From Aureimonas sp. SA4125 (lineage in GTDB: Bacteria > Pseudomonadota > Alphaproteobacteria > Rhizobiales > Rhizobiaceae): a stretch of DNA of 64,000 bases. The position numbers and the translations under genes are program-made. Every line of letters starts with the position of its first letter. The first letter of the stretch is position 1. Location of the stretch: the NCBI RefSeq assembly GCF_019973775.1, contig NZ_AP025032.1, positions 2,108,001-2,172,000 of the forward strand. The letters run 5' to 3'. Under the pieces are notes generated by a model. The model saw only the letters and a list, made by a program, of their open reading frames with translations, did no database searches and was not told the origin of the DNA. Positions 48,727 to 58,800 of the stretch are shown in pieces.

Positions 48727-50385
48727 TTGGATCAATTAGTATTTTTGCCGCTCGGCGGCATCGGCGAAATCGGCATGAATTTCGCCCTCTACGGCTATGG
48801 GCCGGAAGACCACCGCGAATGGATTGCGGTCGATTGCGGCGTCTCCTTTGCGACGCCCGACTTTCCCGGCGTCGACCTCGTCTTCCCCGACATCCGCTTC
48901 ATCGAGCGGGAAAAGGGTTCGCTGAAGGCGATCATCATCACGCATGCGCATGAGGATCACTACGGCGCGCTGCTCGACCTCTGGCCCCGCCTGCAGGCGC
49001 CGGTCTACGCGACCGCATTTGCCAGCGCCATGCTTCAGTCCAAGCGTGAGGGGGAAGCCGGGGCACCGAAGATTCCGGTGACCCTGTTCAAGGCCGGCGA
49101 CACGTTCCGCGTCGGTCCTTTCGAGATCGAGGCGATCAACGTCACGCACTCCATCCCGGAGCCTGTGGCACTCGCCATCACCACATCCTTCGGGACCGTC
49201 GTCCACACCGGTGACTGGAAGATCGACAAGACGCCGGCGCTCGGCCGACCGACCGACGAGGCGCGGTTTCGCCAGATCGGCGAGCGAGGCGTTCTGGCCA
49301 TGATTTGCGACTCGACCAATGCCATGCGCGAAGGCGTTTCGCCCAGCGAGGCCGACGTCACCAAGTCGTTGACCGAAGTCATTCAGGAGGCCACCGGCCG
49401 CGTCGCCGTCACCACCTTTTCGTCCAATGTCGGCCGTATCCGCTCGATCGCGGTGGCGGCAGCCAATGCCGGACGCCAGGTCCTTCTTCTCGGCCGCTCG
49501 ATGAAGCGGGTCGCGGATGTCGGTCGCGAACTGGGCTATCTGGAAGGGATCCCGGAATTTCTCGACGAGCAGGATTTTGGCTATATCCCCCGCGAGAAGG
49601 CGGTCATCATCCTCACCGGCAGCCAGGGAGAGGAGAGGGCGGCACTGTCGCGCCTATCGCGTGACGAGCATCCGTCAGTCGCTTTGGCGAAGGGCGACAC
49701 CGTGGTCTTCTCCTCGCGGGGCATTCCCGGCAACGAGCGGGGAATTCTCGAAGTCAAGAACGGCCTGATCGACCGCGGCATCCTGATCGTCGAGGACACC
49801 GACAAGCTGATCCATGTCTCCGGCCATCCCCGGCGCAGCGAACTCCGCCAGATGTACGAATGGGTGAAGCCGAAGATCGCGATCCCCGCCCATGGCGAGG
49901 CGGCCCATCTCTCCGCCCACGCCGCGCTCGCGCGCAGCCTCGATGTTCCCGAGGTCGTCGAGGCGCGCAACGGCAAGATGGTGCTTTTGGCACCGGGCGC
50001 CGCGCGGATCATCGACGATGTCCCGGTCGGTCGTCTCTACAAGGACGGCAGGCTGATCGGGACGGTCGAGGAGATGGGCATCGGCGAGCGTCGCCGTGTC
50101 GCCCAGGTCGGCCACGTCACGGTGCTCGTCGAGCTCAGCGCCAAGCTGGAGCTGCGGCATGATCCGGACGTCGTCTGCCTCGGCATGCCGAAGCTCGATG
50201 CTGCCGGCGAGGACATGGAGGAGGTTCTGATCGACGCCGTCGCAGGCGCCATCGAGAGCATTCCGCGCGCCCGGCGGAAGGATCTGGAACTCGTCCGCGA
50301 ATCGGCCCGCCGCGCGGCCCGTGCCGCCGCCAACGCCGCCTGGGGCAAGAAGCCGCTGGTAACGGTGTTTGTCACGCAGTCCTGA
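48727..50385 (+). CDS. rnj: Ribonuclease J
   Basis: This 552-residue metallo-beta-lactamase/beta-CASP nuclease processes and degrades RNA from 5' ends. Metal ligands are in HAHEDHYGAL (residues 73-78 and on) and HTGDWKID, and the beta-CASP and C-terminal regions follow. The only in-frame start is TTG at 48727, because TGA at 48712 closes the frame and no ATG or GTG lies between. The ribosome site (GATGAAG) is weak, which suggests low translation. Confidence 0.92.
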   Translation: MDQLVFLPLGGIGEIGMNFALYGYGPEDHREWIAVDCGVSFATPDFPGVDLVFPDIRFIEREKGSLKAIIITHAHEDHYGALLDLWPRLQAPVYATAFASAMLQSKREGEAGAPKIPVTLFKAGDTFRVGPFEIEAINVTHSIPEPVALAITTSFGTVVHTGDWKIDKTPALGRPTDEARFRQIGERGVLAMICDSTNAMREGVSPSEADVTKSLTEVIQEATGRVAVTTFSSNVGRIRSIAVAAANAGRQVLLLGRSMKRVADVGRELGYLEGIPEFLDEQDFGYIPREKAVIILTGSQGEERAALSRLSRDEHPSVALAKGDTVVFSSRGIPGNERGILEVKNGLIDRGILIVEDTDKLIHVSGHPRRSELRQMYEWVKPKIAIPAHGEAAHLSAHAALARSLDVPEVVEARNGKMVLLAPGAARIIDDVPVGRLYKDGRLIGTVEEMGIGERRRVAQVGHVTVLVELSAKLELRHDPDVVCLGMPKLDAAGEDMEEVLIDAVAGAIESIPRARRKDLELVRESARRAARAAANAAWGKKPLVTVFVTQS

Positions 50386-50401
50386 GACTGCGATAAGGGA
50401 G

Positions 50402-50431
50402 ACCGCGCCGGATCGAAGGATCGGGCGCGGT
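50402..50431 (+). terminator. Hairpin after RNase J gene
   Basis: ACCGCGCC (50402-50409) pairs with GGCGCGGT (50424-50431), with an inner GATC-GAAG-GATC. Only GGCTTT follows, so it may be a partial terminator or a processing structure before the methylmalonyl-CoA epimerase gene. Confidence 0.45.
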
Positions 50432-50507
50432 GGCTTTCCGCAGCAACCCGTCTGACGGGGAGGCGCAGAACTGCCGTCCCCCCCTGGCCGTGTTCGGAGA
50501 GACATCG

Positions 50508-50912
50508 ATGCTTGGCCGTCTCAACCACGTCGCCCTTGCCGTGCCGGATCTCCAGGCCGCGATCCGCACCTATGAGGCGACGCTCGGTGCGACGGTGTCG
50601 GTTCCGCAGCCTCTGCCTGAACACGGCGTGACGGTGGCCTTCGTCGATCTCCCGAACACCAGGATCGAACTGCTCGAGCCGCTCGGCACGGCCTCACCGA
50701 TTGCGGCCTTTCTGGCAAAGAACCCGAAGGGCGGCATGCACCATCTCTGCTACGAGGTCGCCGACCTTGCCACTGCCGCGGCCCACCTGGCCAGGAACGG
50801 CGCGCGGGTTCTCGGCGACGGCCGACCGAAGATTGGCGCCCATGGCCGGCCCGTTATCTTCATCCACCCCGGCGACATGGTCGGCACGCTGATCGAACTG
50901 GAGGAAGTCTGA
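50508..50912 (+). CDS. mce: Methylmalonyl-CoA epimerase
   Basis: This 134-residue VOC-fold enzyme interconverts (R)- and (S)-methylmalonyl-CoA in propionate metabolism. It begins MLGRLNHVALAVPDL (metal-binding His7) and contains RIELLEPLG, HHLCYEV and FIHPGDMVGTLIELEEV with the remaining ligands. The ATG at 50508 matches the family start and follows GGAGAGACATCG. It lies four bases before the DUF1467 gene, a pairing conserved in rhizobia. Confidence 0.93.
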   Translation: MLGRLNHVALAVPDLQAAIRTYEATLGATVSVPQPLPEHGVTVAFVDLPNTRIELLEPLGTASPIAAFLAKNPKGGMHHLCYEVADLATAAAHLARNGARVLGDGRPKIGAHGRPVIFIHPGDMVGTLIELEEV

Positions 50913-50915
50913 GCC

Positions 50916-51188
50916 ATGACCTGGATCACCCTTCTCGCTCTCTACTTTCTGATCTGGTGGACGGTACTCTTCGTCGTCCTGCCGATCGGCATGCGTTCGC
51001 AGAGCGATGACGACAGCGTCATCCTCGGCACCGATCCCAGCGCGCCGACGCACTTTCGTCCCCTGTGGATTTGGTCGTGGACGACATTCATCTCGCTGCT
51101 GGTGATCGGCGCCTACTACGTCGTCACCGAGATTCTTGGGATCGGCATCGACAGTTTCCCCAATCTCCTGCCGGGCGTACGATCTTAA
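50916..51188 (+). CDS. DUF1467 family membrane protein
   Basis: This 90-residue protein has two membrane helices (about residues 6-26 and 50-70), separated by a polar loop with MRSQSDDDSVILGTDPSAP. DUF1467 is a small family found next to mce and proS in alphaproteobacteria, with no known function. The TAA stop (51186-51188) is the edge of the 105-bp repeat copy B, so the last residues may have been set by repeat insertion. Confidence 0.85.
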   Translation: MTWITLLALYFLIWWTVLFVVLPIGMRSQSDDDSVILGTDPSAPTHFRPLWIWSWTTFISLLVIGAYYVVTEILGIGIDSFPNLLPGVRS

Positions 51189-51290
51189 AGCGGGATGGCT
51201 TTTCTTCGAATCGCCGTCCCGCTTTAGTTCTTTGTTTGCGCATGATCTCTTTCCGAAAGCCGGAAGCCACCTTTCGGCATCATGCTCTAA
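51186..51290 (-). repeat. 105-bp rhizobial-type palindromic repeat, copy B
   Basis: This is the inverted copy of 27010-27114. Read on the minus strand it starts TTAGAGCATGATGCCGAAAG and ends with CCGCTTTAA. Both internal dyads are kept, the second here being perfect over GCCATCCCGCTTTA-type arms. The plus-strand edge supplies the stop codon of the DUF1467 gene. It is likely spread by a transposase acting in trans, or arises as a replication-linked repeat. Confidence 0.85.
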
Positions 51291-51892
51291 GCGGCACCTG
51301 CCGGGAGCGTTTGGACGAAGCGATCGGCTGGAAGGTTCATCCGGAGCGCCAGGTATCAGGAGGCTCTGAAAAGCCCGGTCCTGCGCAGTCCGAACCGGAT
51401 CAGGCGACTGTCGGCAGGCAGGGCAGGCCATCGGACGAAATGAACTGCACAAAAAAAATGCAAGGCCGAGGCCTTGCATTTTCAGTTGCAGATCTGGGTT
51501 TTCATAACCGGATGCTTTGTCCGGGGCCGCGACCGAAGTGCGCCGAAAACCACGTCCTCCCGAGACTAGACCGCGTGCCGAGTGCCTTAAGGACACCCGT
51601 GTTTATGAATGCGAACGTATCGCCAATAAGGCGAGCTGTCACGAAAAATATCACGATTGTGACAGAATTCGATTGCTGCGCTGCGATATGCATCATGACG
51701 CTGGTCAAATCACAGGCATCCGAGCGATGGCTTTTCAAGGCAGGGTCAAACGTCTAAGACCGCAGCAACGTCGGCCGACGACTCCGTGAAGTCGCATTCG
51801 GCCAGCATCGAGTAGACGTTTCCAGAACCGGCTCCGCCGCCCGCGTGTCACCGCGGTCGCGATGGCGGAGGCCTTCGAAAGTGCGGTCCAGC
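51291..51892. other. Intergenic region between DUF1467 and proS
   Basis: This 602-base gap contains a strong hairpin with a T-run on the minus strand (51451-51482), nested TCAC/GTGA dyads (51636-51665) and a possible minus-strand frame (51502-51738). Base composition drops in GC around 51590-51680 compared with the flanks. The proS promoter should be near the right end. No recognised gene is present. Confidence 0.45.
51451..51482 (-). terminator. Rho-independent terminator on the minus strand
   Basis: A perfect 13-bp inverted repeat (AAAATGCAAGGCC and its complement around GA, 51455-51482) is followed on the minus strand by a run of eight T. This is the strongest terminator shape in the window. 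On the plus strand only four T follow. It ends a minus-strand transcript for which no established gene exists. Confidence 0.75.
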
Positions 51893-53215
51893 ATGCGCAT
51901 GTCGCGTTACTTCCTGCCGATCCTCAAGGAAACGCCGAAAGAGGCGGAGATCGTCTCGCATCGGCTGATGCTGCGCGCCGGCATGATCCGCCAGCAGGCG
52001 GCCGGGTCCTACTCGTTCCTGCCGCTCGGCAAGCGCGTCCTCGACAAGGTCTGCGCGATCATCCGCGAGGAGCAGGACCGCGCCGGCGCCAACGAGATCC
52101 TGATGCCGACGATCCAGTCGGCCGATCTCTGGCGCGAAAGCGGGCGCTACGACGACTACGGCAAGGAGATGCTCCGGATCGAGGACCGGCATGGACGGGA
52201 CATGCTATTCGGCCCGACCAACGAAGAAATGGTCACCGACATCTTCCGGTCCTACGTCCGGTCCTACAAGGATCTGCCGCTCAATCTCTACCACATCCAG
52301 TGGAAGTTCCGCGACGAGGTGCGGCCGCGCTTCGGCGTGATGCGCAGCCGCGAATTCCTGATGAAGGACGCCTATTCCTTCGACGTCGACTACGAATCCT
52401 CGAAGACCGCCTACGACCGGATGTTCGTCGCCTATCTCCGGACCTTCGAGCGGCTCGGCGTCAAGGCGATCCCGATGCGCGCCGATACCGGGCCGATCGG
52501 CGGCGAGCTCAGCCACGAATTCCTGATTCTCGCGTCGACCGGCGAGAGCGGCGTGTTCTGCCATAAGGATTTCCTGAAGCTCGAAACGCCGGGCGAGGGG
52601 ATCGACTTCGCGGACGCAGCGGCTCTGGCGAAGATCGTCGAGACCTGGACGACGCCCTATGCCGCCACCGAGGACATGCACGACGCCGCCGCCTTCGAGG
52701 CTCTGCCGGAAGAAGACCGGGTCGCTGCCCGCGGCATTGAAGTCGGCCACATCTTCCACTTCGGCACGAAGTATTCCGAGCCGATGAATGCCGTCGTTAC
52801 CGGGCCGGACGGCAAGGATACGCCGGTTTTCATGGGCAGCTACGGCATCGGCCCGAGCCGGGTGATCGCCGCCATCATCGAGGCCTCGCATGACGAGGCC
52901 GGGATCATCTGGCCGAAATCGGTCGCACCCTTCGATGTCGGGCTCATCAACATGAAGCCGGGCGATGCCGATTGCGACGCGGCCTGCGAGGCGATCTATG
53001 CCGGGCTCACCGCCGCCGGCCAGGATGTGCTCTACGATGACGAGGACACGCGCGCCGGTGCCAAGTTCGCGACCATGGATCTGATCGGATTGCCGATGCA
53101 GGTGATCGTCGGACCGCGCGGCGCAAAGGCCGGCGAGGCCGAGGTGAAGGATCGCAGGACCGGCGAGCGCGTCACCGTGCCGCTCGCCGACATCTTCGGG
53201 CATCTCACGGCATGA
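51893..53215 (+). CDS. proS: Prolyl-tRNA synthetase, short (type 3) form
   Basis: This 440-residue class II synthetase charges tRNA-Pro. It starts [15 protein letters not shown], contains motif 2 in the [23 protein letters not shown] region and motif 3 in [14 protein letters not shown], and has a C-terminal anticodon-binding domain. The YbaK-like editing insertion found in the ~570-residue bacterial form is absent, as usual for alphaproteobacteria. The ATG at 51893 matches the family start. It overlaps lolC by four bases. Confidence 0.96.
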   Translation: MRMSRYFLPILKETPKEAEIVSHRLMLRAGMIRQQAAGSYSFLPLGKRVLDKVCAIIREEQDRAGANEILMPTIQSADLWRESGRYDDYGKEMLRIEDRHGRDMLFGPTNEEMVTDIFRSYVRSYKDLPLNLYHIQWKFRDEVRPRFGVMRSREFLMKDAYSFDVDYESSKTAYDRMFVAYLRTFERLGVKAIPMRADTGPIGGELSHEFLILASTGESGVFCHKDFLKLETPGEGIDFADAAALAKIVETWTTPYAATEDMHDAAAFEALPEEDRVAARGIEVGHIFHFGTKYSEPMNAVVTGPDGKDTPVFMGSYGIGPSRVIAAIIEASHDEAGIIWPKSVAPFDVGLINMKPGDADCDAACEAIYAGLTAAGQDVLYDDEDTRAGAKFATMDLIGLPMQVIVGPRGAKAGEAEVKDRRTGERVTVPLADIFGHLTA

Positions 53216-54516
53216 CCGCGGCGGACGCGGCCAAACCCGCCGAGACGCCCCCCGGCGCCTCGACAAAACCCTTCTCCCGATTCGAGTGGATGATCGCCGG
53301 GCGCTACCTGCGCTCGCGGCGGCGCGACGCCGGCGTCTCGGTCATCGCCGGCTTCTCCTTCGTCGGAATTCTCCTCGGCGTCGCGGCGCTCATCATCGTC
53401 ATGTCGGTGATGAACGGATTTCGCACCGAGCTTTTGACGCGCATTCTCGGCGTGAACGGCCACGTCGTCATGCGGGCGATGGATTCGCCGCTGAACGACT
53501 ACGAGGCCGTCGCCGACCGGATCACGAAAGTGCCCGGCGTCACCAGCGCCATGCCGCTGGTGCAGGGGCAGGTGCTCGTCAGCGGCAAGGGCGAGGCGCG
53601 CTCGTTTGCGCTCGTCAAGGGCGTGCGGGGCGCCGATCTCCTGCGGCTGAAGCCGGTCGCGTCCAATATCATCCTCGGCACCATCGGTGACTTCGACGCG
53701 GGCGGCGGGGTGGCCGTGGGCAGCCGGCTGGCGCAGACGCTCGGCCTCGTCCTCGGCGACAGCATCACGCTGATCGCGCCGGAGGGCGACACGACGCCGC
53801 TCGGTACCGTGCCGCGGGTGAAAGCCTACCCGGTCACCGCGATCTTCGAGATCGGCCTCTCCGACTTCGACGCGGCCTATGTCTACATGCCCTTCGCCGA
53901 GGCGCAGCTCTTCTTCAACGCCGAGGACCAGGCGCAGACGATCGAGATCTTCGCCGACAATCCGGACGATGTCCGCGATCTGCAGGCGGCGATCGAGCAG
54001 GCCGCGGGGCGGCCGAACTACACCTCTACCTGGCAGCAGGACAACCAGTCCTTCTTCTCGGCGCTGCAGGTCGAGCGCAACGTCATGTTCATCATCCTGA
54101 CGCTGATCGTCCTCGTCGCGGCGCTGAACATCATCTCGGGCCTGTTCATGCTGGTGAAGGACAAGGGGCGCGACATCGCGATCCTCCGAACCATGGGTGC
54201 GACGCGCGGCTCGGTGATGCGGGTGTTTTTCATCACCGGAGCCTCGATCGGAACGGCGGGAACGCTGGCCGGTCTTCTTCTCGGCGTCGTCTTCTGCCTC
54301 AACATCGAGAACATCCGGCAGTTCTTTTCCTGGGTCTCGGGCCGCAGCCTGTTCGACCCGGAATTCTACTTCCTCAGCCGCCTGCCGGCGGAGATCGACG
54401 TCAGCGAGGTGATGCTCGTTACCGCCATGGCGCTCGGTCTCTCCTTCCTCGCGACGATCTTCCCTTCGTGGAAGGCGTCGACACTCGATCCCGTCGAGGC
54501 TCTGCGCTACGAATGA
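53212..54516 (+). CDS. lolC: Lipoprotein-releasing ABC transporter permease (LolC/LolE/LolF type)
   Basis: This 434-residue inner-membrane protein has four helices (about residues 40-65, 290-315, 340-365 and 395-415) around a large periplasmic MacB-like domain. It releases lipoproteins from the inner membrane to LolA. The N-terminal [23 protein letters not shown] is typical. Only one such permease precedes lolD, so it may work as a homodimer like the LolF arrangement of organisms without separate LolC and LolE. It overlaps both neighbours by ATGA. Confidence 0.93.
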   Translation: MTAADAAKPAETPPGASTKPFSRFEWMIAGRYLRSRRRDAGVSVIAGFSFVGILLGVAALIIVMSVMNGFRTELLTRILGVNGHVVMRAMDSPLNDYEAVADRITKVPGVTSAMPLVQGQVLVSGKGEARSFALVKGVRGADLLRLKPVASNIILGTIGDFDAGGGVAVGSRLAQTLGLVLGDSITLIAPEGDTTPLGTVPRVKAYPVTAIFEIGLSDFDAAYVYMPFAEAQLFFNAEDQAQTIEIFADNPDDVRDLQAAIEQAAGRPNYTSTWQQDNQSFFSALQVERNVMFIILTLIVLVAALNIISGLFMLVKDKGRDIAILRTMGATRGSVMRVFFITGASIGTAGTLAGLLLGVVFCLNIENIRQFFSWVSGRSLFDPEFYFLSRLPAEIDVSEVMLVTAMALGLSFLATIFPSWKASTLDPVEALRYE

Positions 54517-55208
54517 TCGACCGTTCCCACTCCCTCCGCCTCGACAAGGTCGAGCGCTTCTTCGCCCAGGGCGAGGAGCGGCTGACCATTCTCGACGGCG
54601 CCGATTTCGAGATCTTTCCCGGCGAGATGGTGGCGCTCGTCGCGCCGTCGGGGGCCGGCAAGTCGACGCTGCTCCACATCGCCGGTCTCCTCGAACGGCC
54701 GAGCGCCGGCGAGGTCTACATCAACGGCGAGGCCTGCGGCAGCCTCGACGACCAGCGCCGCACGCTGATGCGGCGCCAGTCGATCGGCTTCGTCTACCAG
54801 TTCCATCACCTCCTGCCCGAGTTCTCGGCGCTCGAAAACGTCATGCTGCCGCAGATGATCGCCGGCCTGGCACAGAAGGAAGCGGAAGAACGGGCGAGGC
54901 AGCTGCTCGACTACATGCGCATCGGCGCGCGCGCGACGCACCGCCCGGCGGAGCTCTCCGGCGGCGAGCAGCAGCGCGTCGCCATCGCCCGGGCCGTCGC
55001 CAACAGTCCCTATGTCCTCCTTGCGGACGAGCCGACCGGCAATCTCGATCCGACGACGGCGGGCTACGTCTTCGACGCGCTGACGGCGCTGGTCCGCCAG
55101 TCCGGTGTCGCCGCCCTGATCGCCACCCACAACCACGAGCTCGCCTCGCGCATGGACCGCGTGATCACGCTCGAGAGCGGCAAGATCGTTCCCTATCAGA
55201 TGGGCTGA
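54513..55208 (+). CDS. lolD: Lipoprotein-releasing ABC transporter ATP-binding protein
   Basis: This 231-residue ATPase powers lipoprotein release with the preceding permease. Walker A is APSGAGKST, the family-specific LolD motif region is [17 protein letters not shown], the signature is [14 protein letters not shown] and Walker B is [12 protein letters not shown]. The ATG at 54513 overlaps the lolC stop. Confidence 0.96.
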   Translation: MIDRSHSLRLDKVERFFAQGEERLTILDGADFEIFPGEMVALVAPSGAGKSTLLHIAGLLERPSAGEVYINGEACGSLDDQRRTLMRRQSIGFVYQFHHLLPEFSALENVMLPQMIAGLAQKEAEERARQLLDYMRIGARATHRPAELSGGEQQRVAIARAVANSPYVLLADEPTGNLDPTTAGYVFDALTALVRQSGVAALIATHNHELASRMDRVITLESGKIVPYQMG

Positions 55209-55675
55209 CGAACGCAGGGCGGGACGGTCGACCGCCCGTCCCAACCGTGCACGCTCTCCGATCCGATCGCCGTCATCTCCCGAACGTTTCCCAAATCTCA
55301 TCCCCGAACCCTCATCCTGAGCTTGTCGAAGGACGGGGCCCTGCGTCCGTGCCTGGCACCCCGTCTTTCAACCATTCGGGCGTGCCGCCGCGTCTTTTCG
55401 CGTGATGGGGATCGGGAGTGGCGACCGCTCATTTCTGCCGCGCGACCTGTCGCTGCCGATCAGGTGCATCACTGACGAGTGCTGATCGCGAGCCAATCGC
55501 CCGGAAAGACCAGTCACAGCACCGACGTGAGACCACGACGCGTAAGGGCATTCACGCGCGGATTAACCATGGCCCTTCGATTTCAGGCCATGTCGGCACT
55601 TTTCAGCGTCCCCGCTTGACCTTTTCTCCAAAAAGGAACAAAACAAGAACATCGAAACAGACAGGGAACGATGAC
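55209..55675. other. Intergenic region between lolD and the 28-residue gene
   Basis: These 467 bases contain one short dispersed-repeat-like sequence (55309-55338) and, near the right end, an A-rich stretch (55628-55665) ahead of the small gene. No convincing gene is visible. The promoter for the small peptide and dnaE is probably in the right-hand 150 bases. Confidence 0.45.
55309..55338. repeat. Short dispersed alphaproteobacterial repeat motif
   Basis: The sequence has the CTCATCCTGAGCTTGTCGAA core followed by GGACGGGG, a form recognised as a common intergenic repeat in many alphaproteobacterial genomes. Only one copy is in the window. Its role is unknown. Confidence 0.55.
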
Positions 55676-55762
55676 ATGCTGTATCTCGTCAAGGATCTCG
55701 CTTCGCTCGCCGCCGTCGCCATGTTCATCACCAGCTTCGTCCTGGTCCTGAATTCGATCTGA
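55676..55762 (+). CDS. 28-residue single-helix membrane peptide upstream of dnaE
   Basis: ATG 55676 opens a 28-codon frame, MLYLVKDLASLAAVAMFITS and then FVLVLNSI, with a short amphipathic start and one membrane helix (about residues 8-26). AGGGAACG lies seven bases upstream. It is followed after nine bases by a hairpin and 93 bases later by dnaE. The hydrophobic pattern and ribosome site suggest a real small protein. A leader-peptide role is also possible. Family unknown. Confidence 0.6.
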   Translation: MLYLVKDLASLAAVAMFITSFVLVLNSI

Positions 55763-55771
55763 ACTCCGATT

Positions 55772-55805
55772 TCCTGTTGAGTTCGCGTCCGCGAACTCGA
55801 CAGGA
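55772..55805 (+). terminator. Hairpin between the 28-residue gene and dnaE
   Basis: TCCTGTTGAGTTCGCG (55772-55787) pairs with 55790-55805 with one G-T pair and a two-base loop. Without a T-run it may attenuate or process transcripts entering dnaE rather than stop them fully. Confidence 0.45.
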
Positions 55806-55855
55806 GAGGCGGCGGAGAAGACAGTGCGGCTCCATCAGCGACAAGGGAGAACGGC

Positions 55856-58800
55856 ATGGCGGGCGCCACCAAGCCGGACGCAGCGGCGCCGGCACTGAAG
55901 TTCGTGCACCTGCGCTGCCACAGTGCCTTCTCGCTGCTGGAAGGCGCGCTGCGCATCGACCAGATCGTCAAGCACGCCAAGGCCGACGGCATGCCGGCGA
56001 TCGGCATCGCCGATACCGGCAATCTGTTCGGCGCGCTCGAATTCTCGGAAAAGGCGGCGAAGGCCGGCATCCAGCCGATCACCGGCTGCCAGCTGGAAGT
56101 CGATTTCGGCGACGCCGATCCGGAGGCCGGCGTGTCGCAGCGCGAGCGCAATGCGCCGGAGCCGCATGCCCCGCTGGTCTTCATCGCGGCGACCGAGGCA
56201 GGCTATGCCAATCTCGTCGAGATCGTCTCGCTCGCCTATCTCGAACACGACGGCAATGTCCGTCCCCATGTCCTCCTCGACTGGCTGCGCACGCGGTCTG
56301 AGGGGATCATCGCCCTGACCGGTGGGCCGCTGGGGCCGATCGGCGCGGCGATCCAGGCCGGACGCGGTGGCATTGCCCGGCAGCGCCTGGAGACCCTGCG
56401 CGCGATCTTCGGCGACAGGCTCTATGTCGAACTGCAGCGCCACGGCCAGCGCGGTCGCCGGATCGAGAGCGAGACCATCGCGCTCGCCTACGATCTCGAA
56501 CTGCCGCTCGTGGCCACCAACGAACCCTTTTTCCACGCGCCCGACGATTTCGACGCGCATGACGCCCTGATCGCGGTCGCGAGCAACCGCCTCGTCAGCC
56601 ACGAGGACCGCCGCCGCCTGACCCGCGACCATTATCTCAAGTCGCAAGCCGAAATGGCCGTCCTCTTCGCCGACCTGCCGGAGGCGCTGGAGAACACGAT
56701 CGAAGTGGCGCAGCGCTGCTCTTTCCGGCCGCGGACCCGCAAGCCGATCCTGCCGCGCTTTGCCGGTGCCGACGTCGATGCGGCCGAGGCCGAGGTCGCC
56801 GAAGTGCTTGAGCTTCGGCGCCAGGCGGAGGAGGGGCTGGAGGCGCGCCTTGCCGCCCACGGCCCGTGCGAAGGCCAGACCGTCGAGGTCTACCGGGCGC
56901 GTCTCGCCTTCGAGCTCGACGTCATCGAGCGGATGAAATTTCCCGGTTACTTCCTGATCGTCGCCGACTTCATCAAGTGGGCGAAGGTTCAGGGCATTCC
57001 CGTCGGCCCCGGCCGCGGCTCCGGCGCGGGCTCGCTCGTCGCCTATTCCCTGACGATCACCGATCTCGACCCCTTGCGATTCTCGCTGCTCTTCGAGCGT
57101 TTTCTCAACCCCGACCGCGTGTCGATGCCCGACTTCGACATCGACTTCTGCCAGGACCGGCGCATCGAGGTCATCCGCTACGTCCAGGAGAAATACGGCC
57201 GCGAGCAGGTCGGGCAGATCATCACCTTCGGCACGCTGCAGGCGCGCGCGTGCCTGCGCGACGTCGGACGCGTCCTCGAGATGTCCTATGGCCATGTCGA
57301 CAAGCTCTGCAAGATGGTGCCAGCCAACCCCGCCAATCCGGTGACGCTGGCGCAGGCGCTCATCGAGGAGCCGCGGCTGCAGGAGGAGCGCGAGAAGGAG
57401 GAGATCGTCGACCGGCTGATCACCATCGCGCTGAAGCTCGAGGGCCTCTACCGCCACGCCTCGACGCATGCCGCCGGCATCGTCATCGGTGACCGGCCGC
57501 TGTCGCAGCTGGTGCCGATGTACCGCGATCCGCGCTCCGACATGCCGGTCACGCAGTACAACATGAAATGGGTCGAGCAGGCGGGCCTGGTGAAGTTCGA
57601 CTTCCTCGGCCTGAAGACGCTGACGACGTTGAAGACGGCGGTCGACCTCATCGCCCGGCGCGGCATCGACATCGACCTCGGCAGCCTGCCGCTCGACGAC
57701 AAGAAGACCTACGACATGCTGACGCGCGGCGAGACCGTCGGCGTGTTCCAGGTGGAATCGATCGGCATGCGCAAGGCGCTGATCGGCATGCGGCCCGACC
57801 GCTTCGAGGACATCATCGCCCTCGTCGCGCTTTACCGTCCGGGCCCGATGGAGAACATCCCGACCTACAACGCGCGCAAGCACGGCGAGGAAAAGGCCGA
57901 CTACATCCACCCAATGATCGAGGTGGTGCTGAAGGAGACGCAGGGCGTCATCATCTACCAGGAACAGGTGATGCAGATCGCCCAGATCCTGTCCGGCTAT
58001 TCGCTCGGCGAGGCCGATCTCCTGCGCCGCGCCATGGGCAAGAAGATCCGCGCCGAGATGGACCAGCAGCGCGTGCGCTTCGTCGAGGGCGCCGTCAAGA
58101 ACGACCTGACGAAGCCTCAGGCGAACATGATCTTCGACCTTCTGGCGAAGTTCGCCGACTATGGCTTTAACAAGAGCCACGCCGCCGCCTATGCGCTCGT
58201 CGCCTATCAGACGGCCTATCTCAAGGCGAACTACCCGACCGAATTCCTGGCCGCGTCGATGACGCTCGATATCGGCAATACCGACAAGCTGAACGATTTT
58301 CGCCTCGACGCGACGCGCCTTGGCATCGCCGTCGTTCCGCCCTCCGTCCAGACCTCGCACCGTGCCTTCGAGGTCGAGGGCGACCGGATCTTCTATTCGC
58401 TGGCGGCGATCAAGGGGGTCGGCGAGCAGGCGGTCGAGCACATCGTCGAGCAGCGCGGGACGAAGGGCTATGCCACGCTGGAGGATTTCTGCGCCCGCAT
58501 CGATCCGAAGATCGTCAACAAGCGCACGCTCGAAAACCTCGTCGCCGCCGGCGCTTTCGACTGCTTCGGCTACGACCGGGCACAGCTCTCGGCCAATCTC
58601 GAGATCCTGTCGGGCTATGCCCTGCGCCTGCATGACGCGCGCATTTCCGGGCAGAACGACATGTTCGGCGCCGCCTCCGGCGAGCCGGAGCGCCTGCGCC
58701 TGAACCCCGCGCCGGGCTGGACTTCGACCGAGAAGCTGATGCGCGAGTTCCAGGCGATCGGCTTCTATCTCTCCGCCCATCCGCTCGACGAGTACAAGGA

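Noticed and set aside
50694..51596. Minus-strand open frame of about 300 codons across mce, DUF1467 and the repeat
   Set aside because: Part of it is the translated 105-bp repeat, since the same residues appear in a frame at 26826-27164. The rest lies opposite clear genes.
51502..51738. Minus-strand 78-codon frame ahead of the strong terminator
   Set aside because: Not listed as a gene because the ribosome site is poor and the C-terminal part is not protein-like. It is kept only as part of the small-transcript finding.
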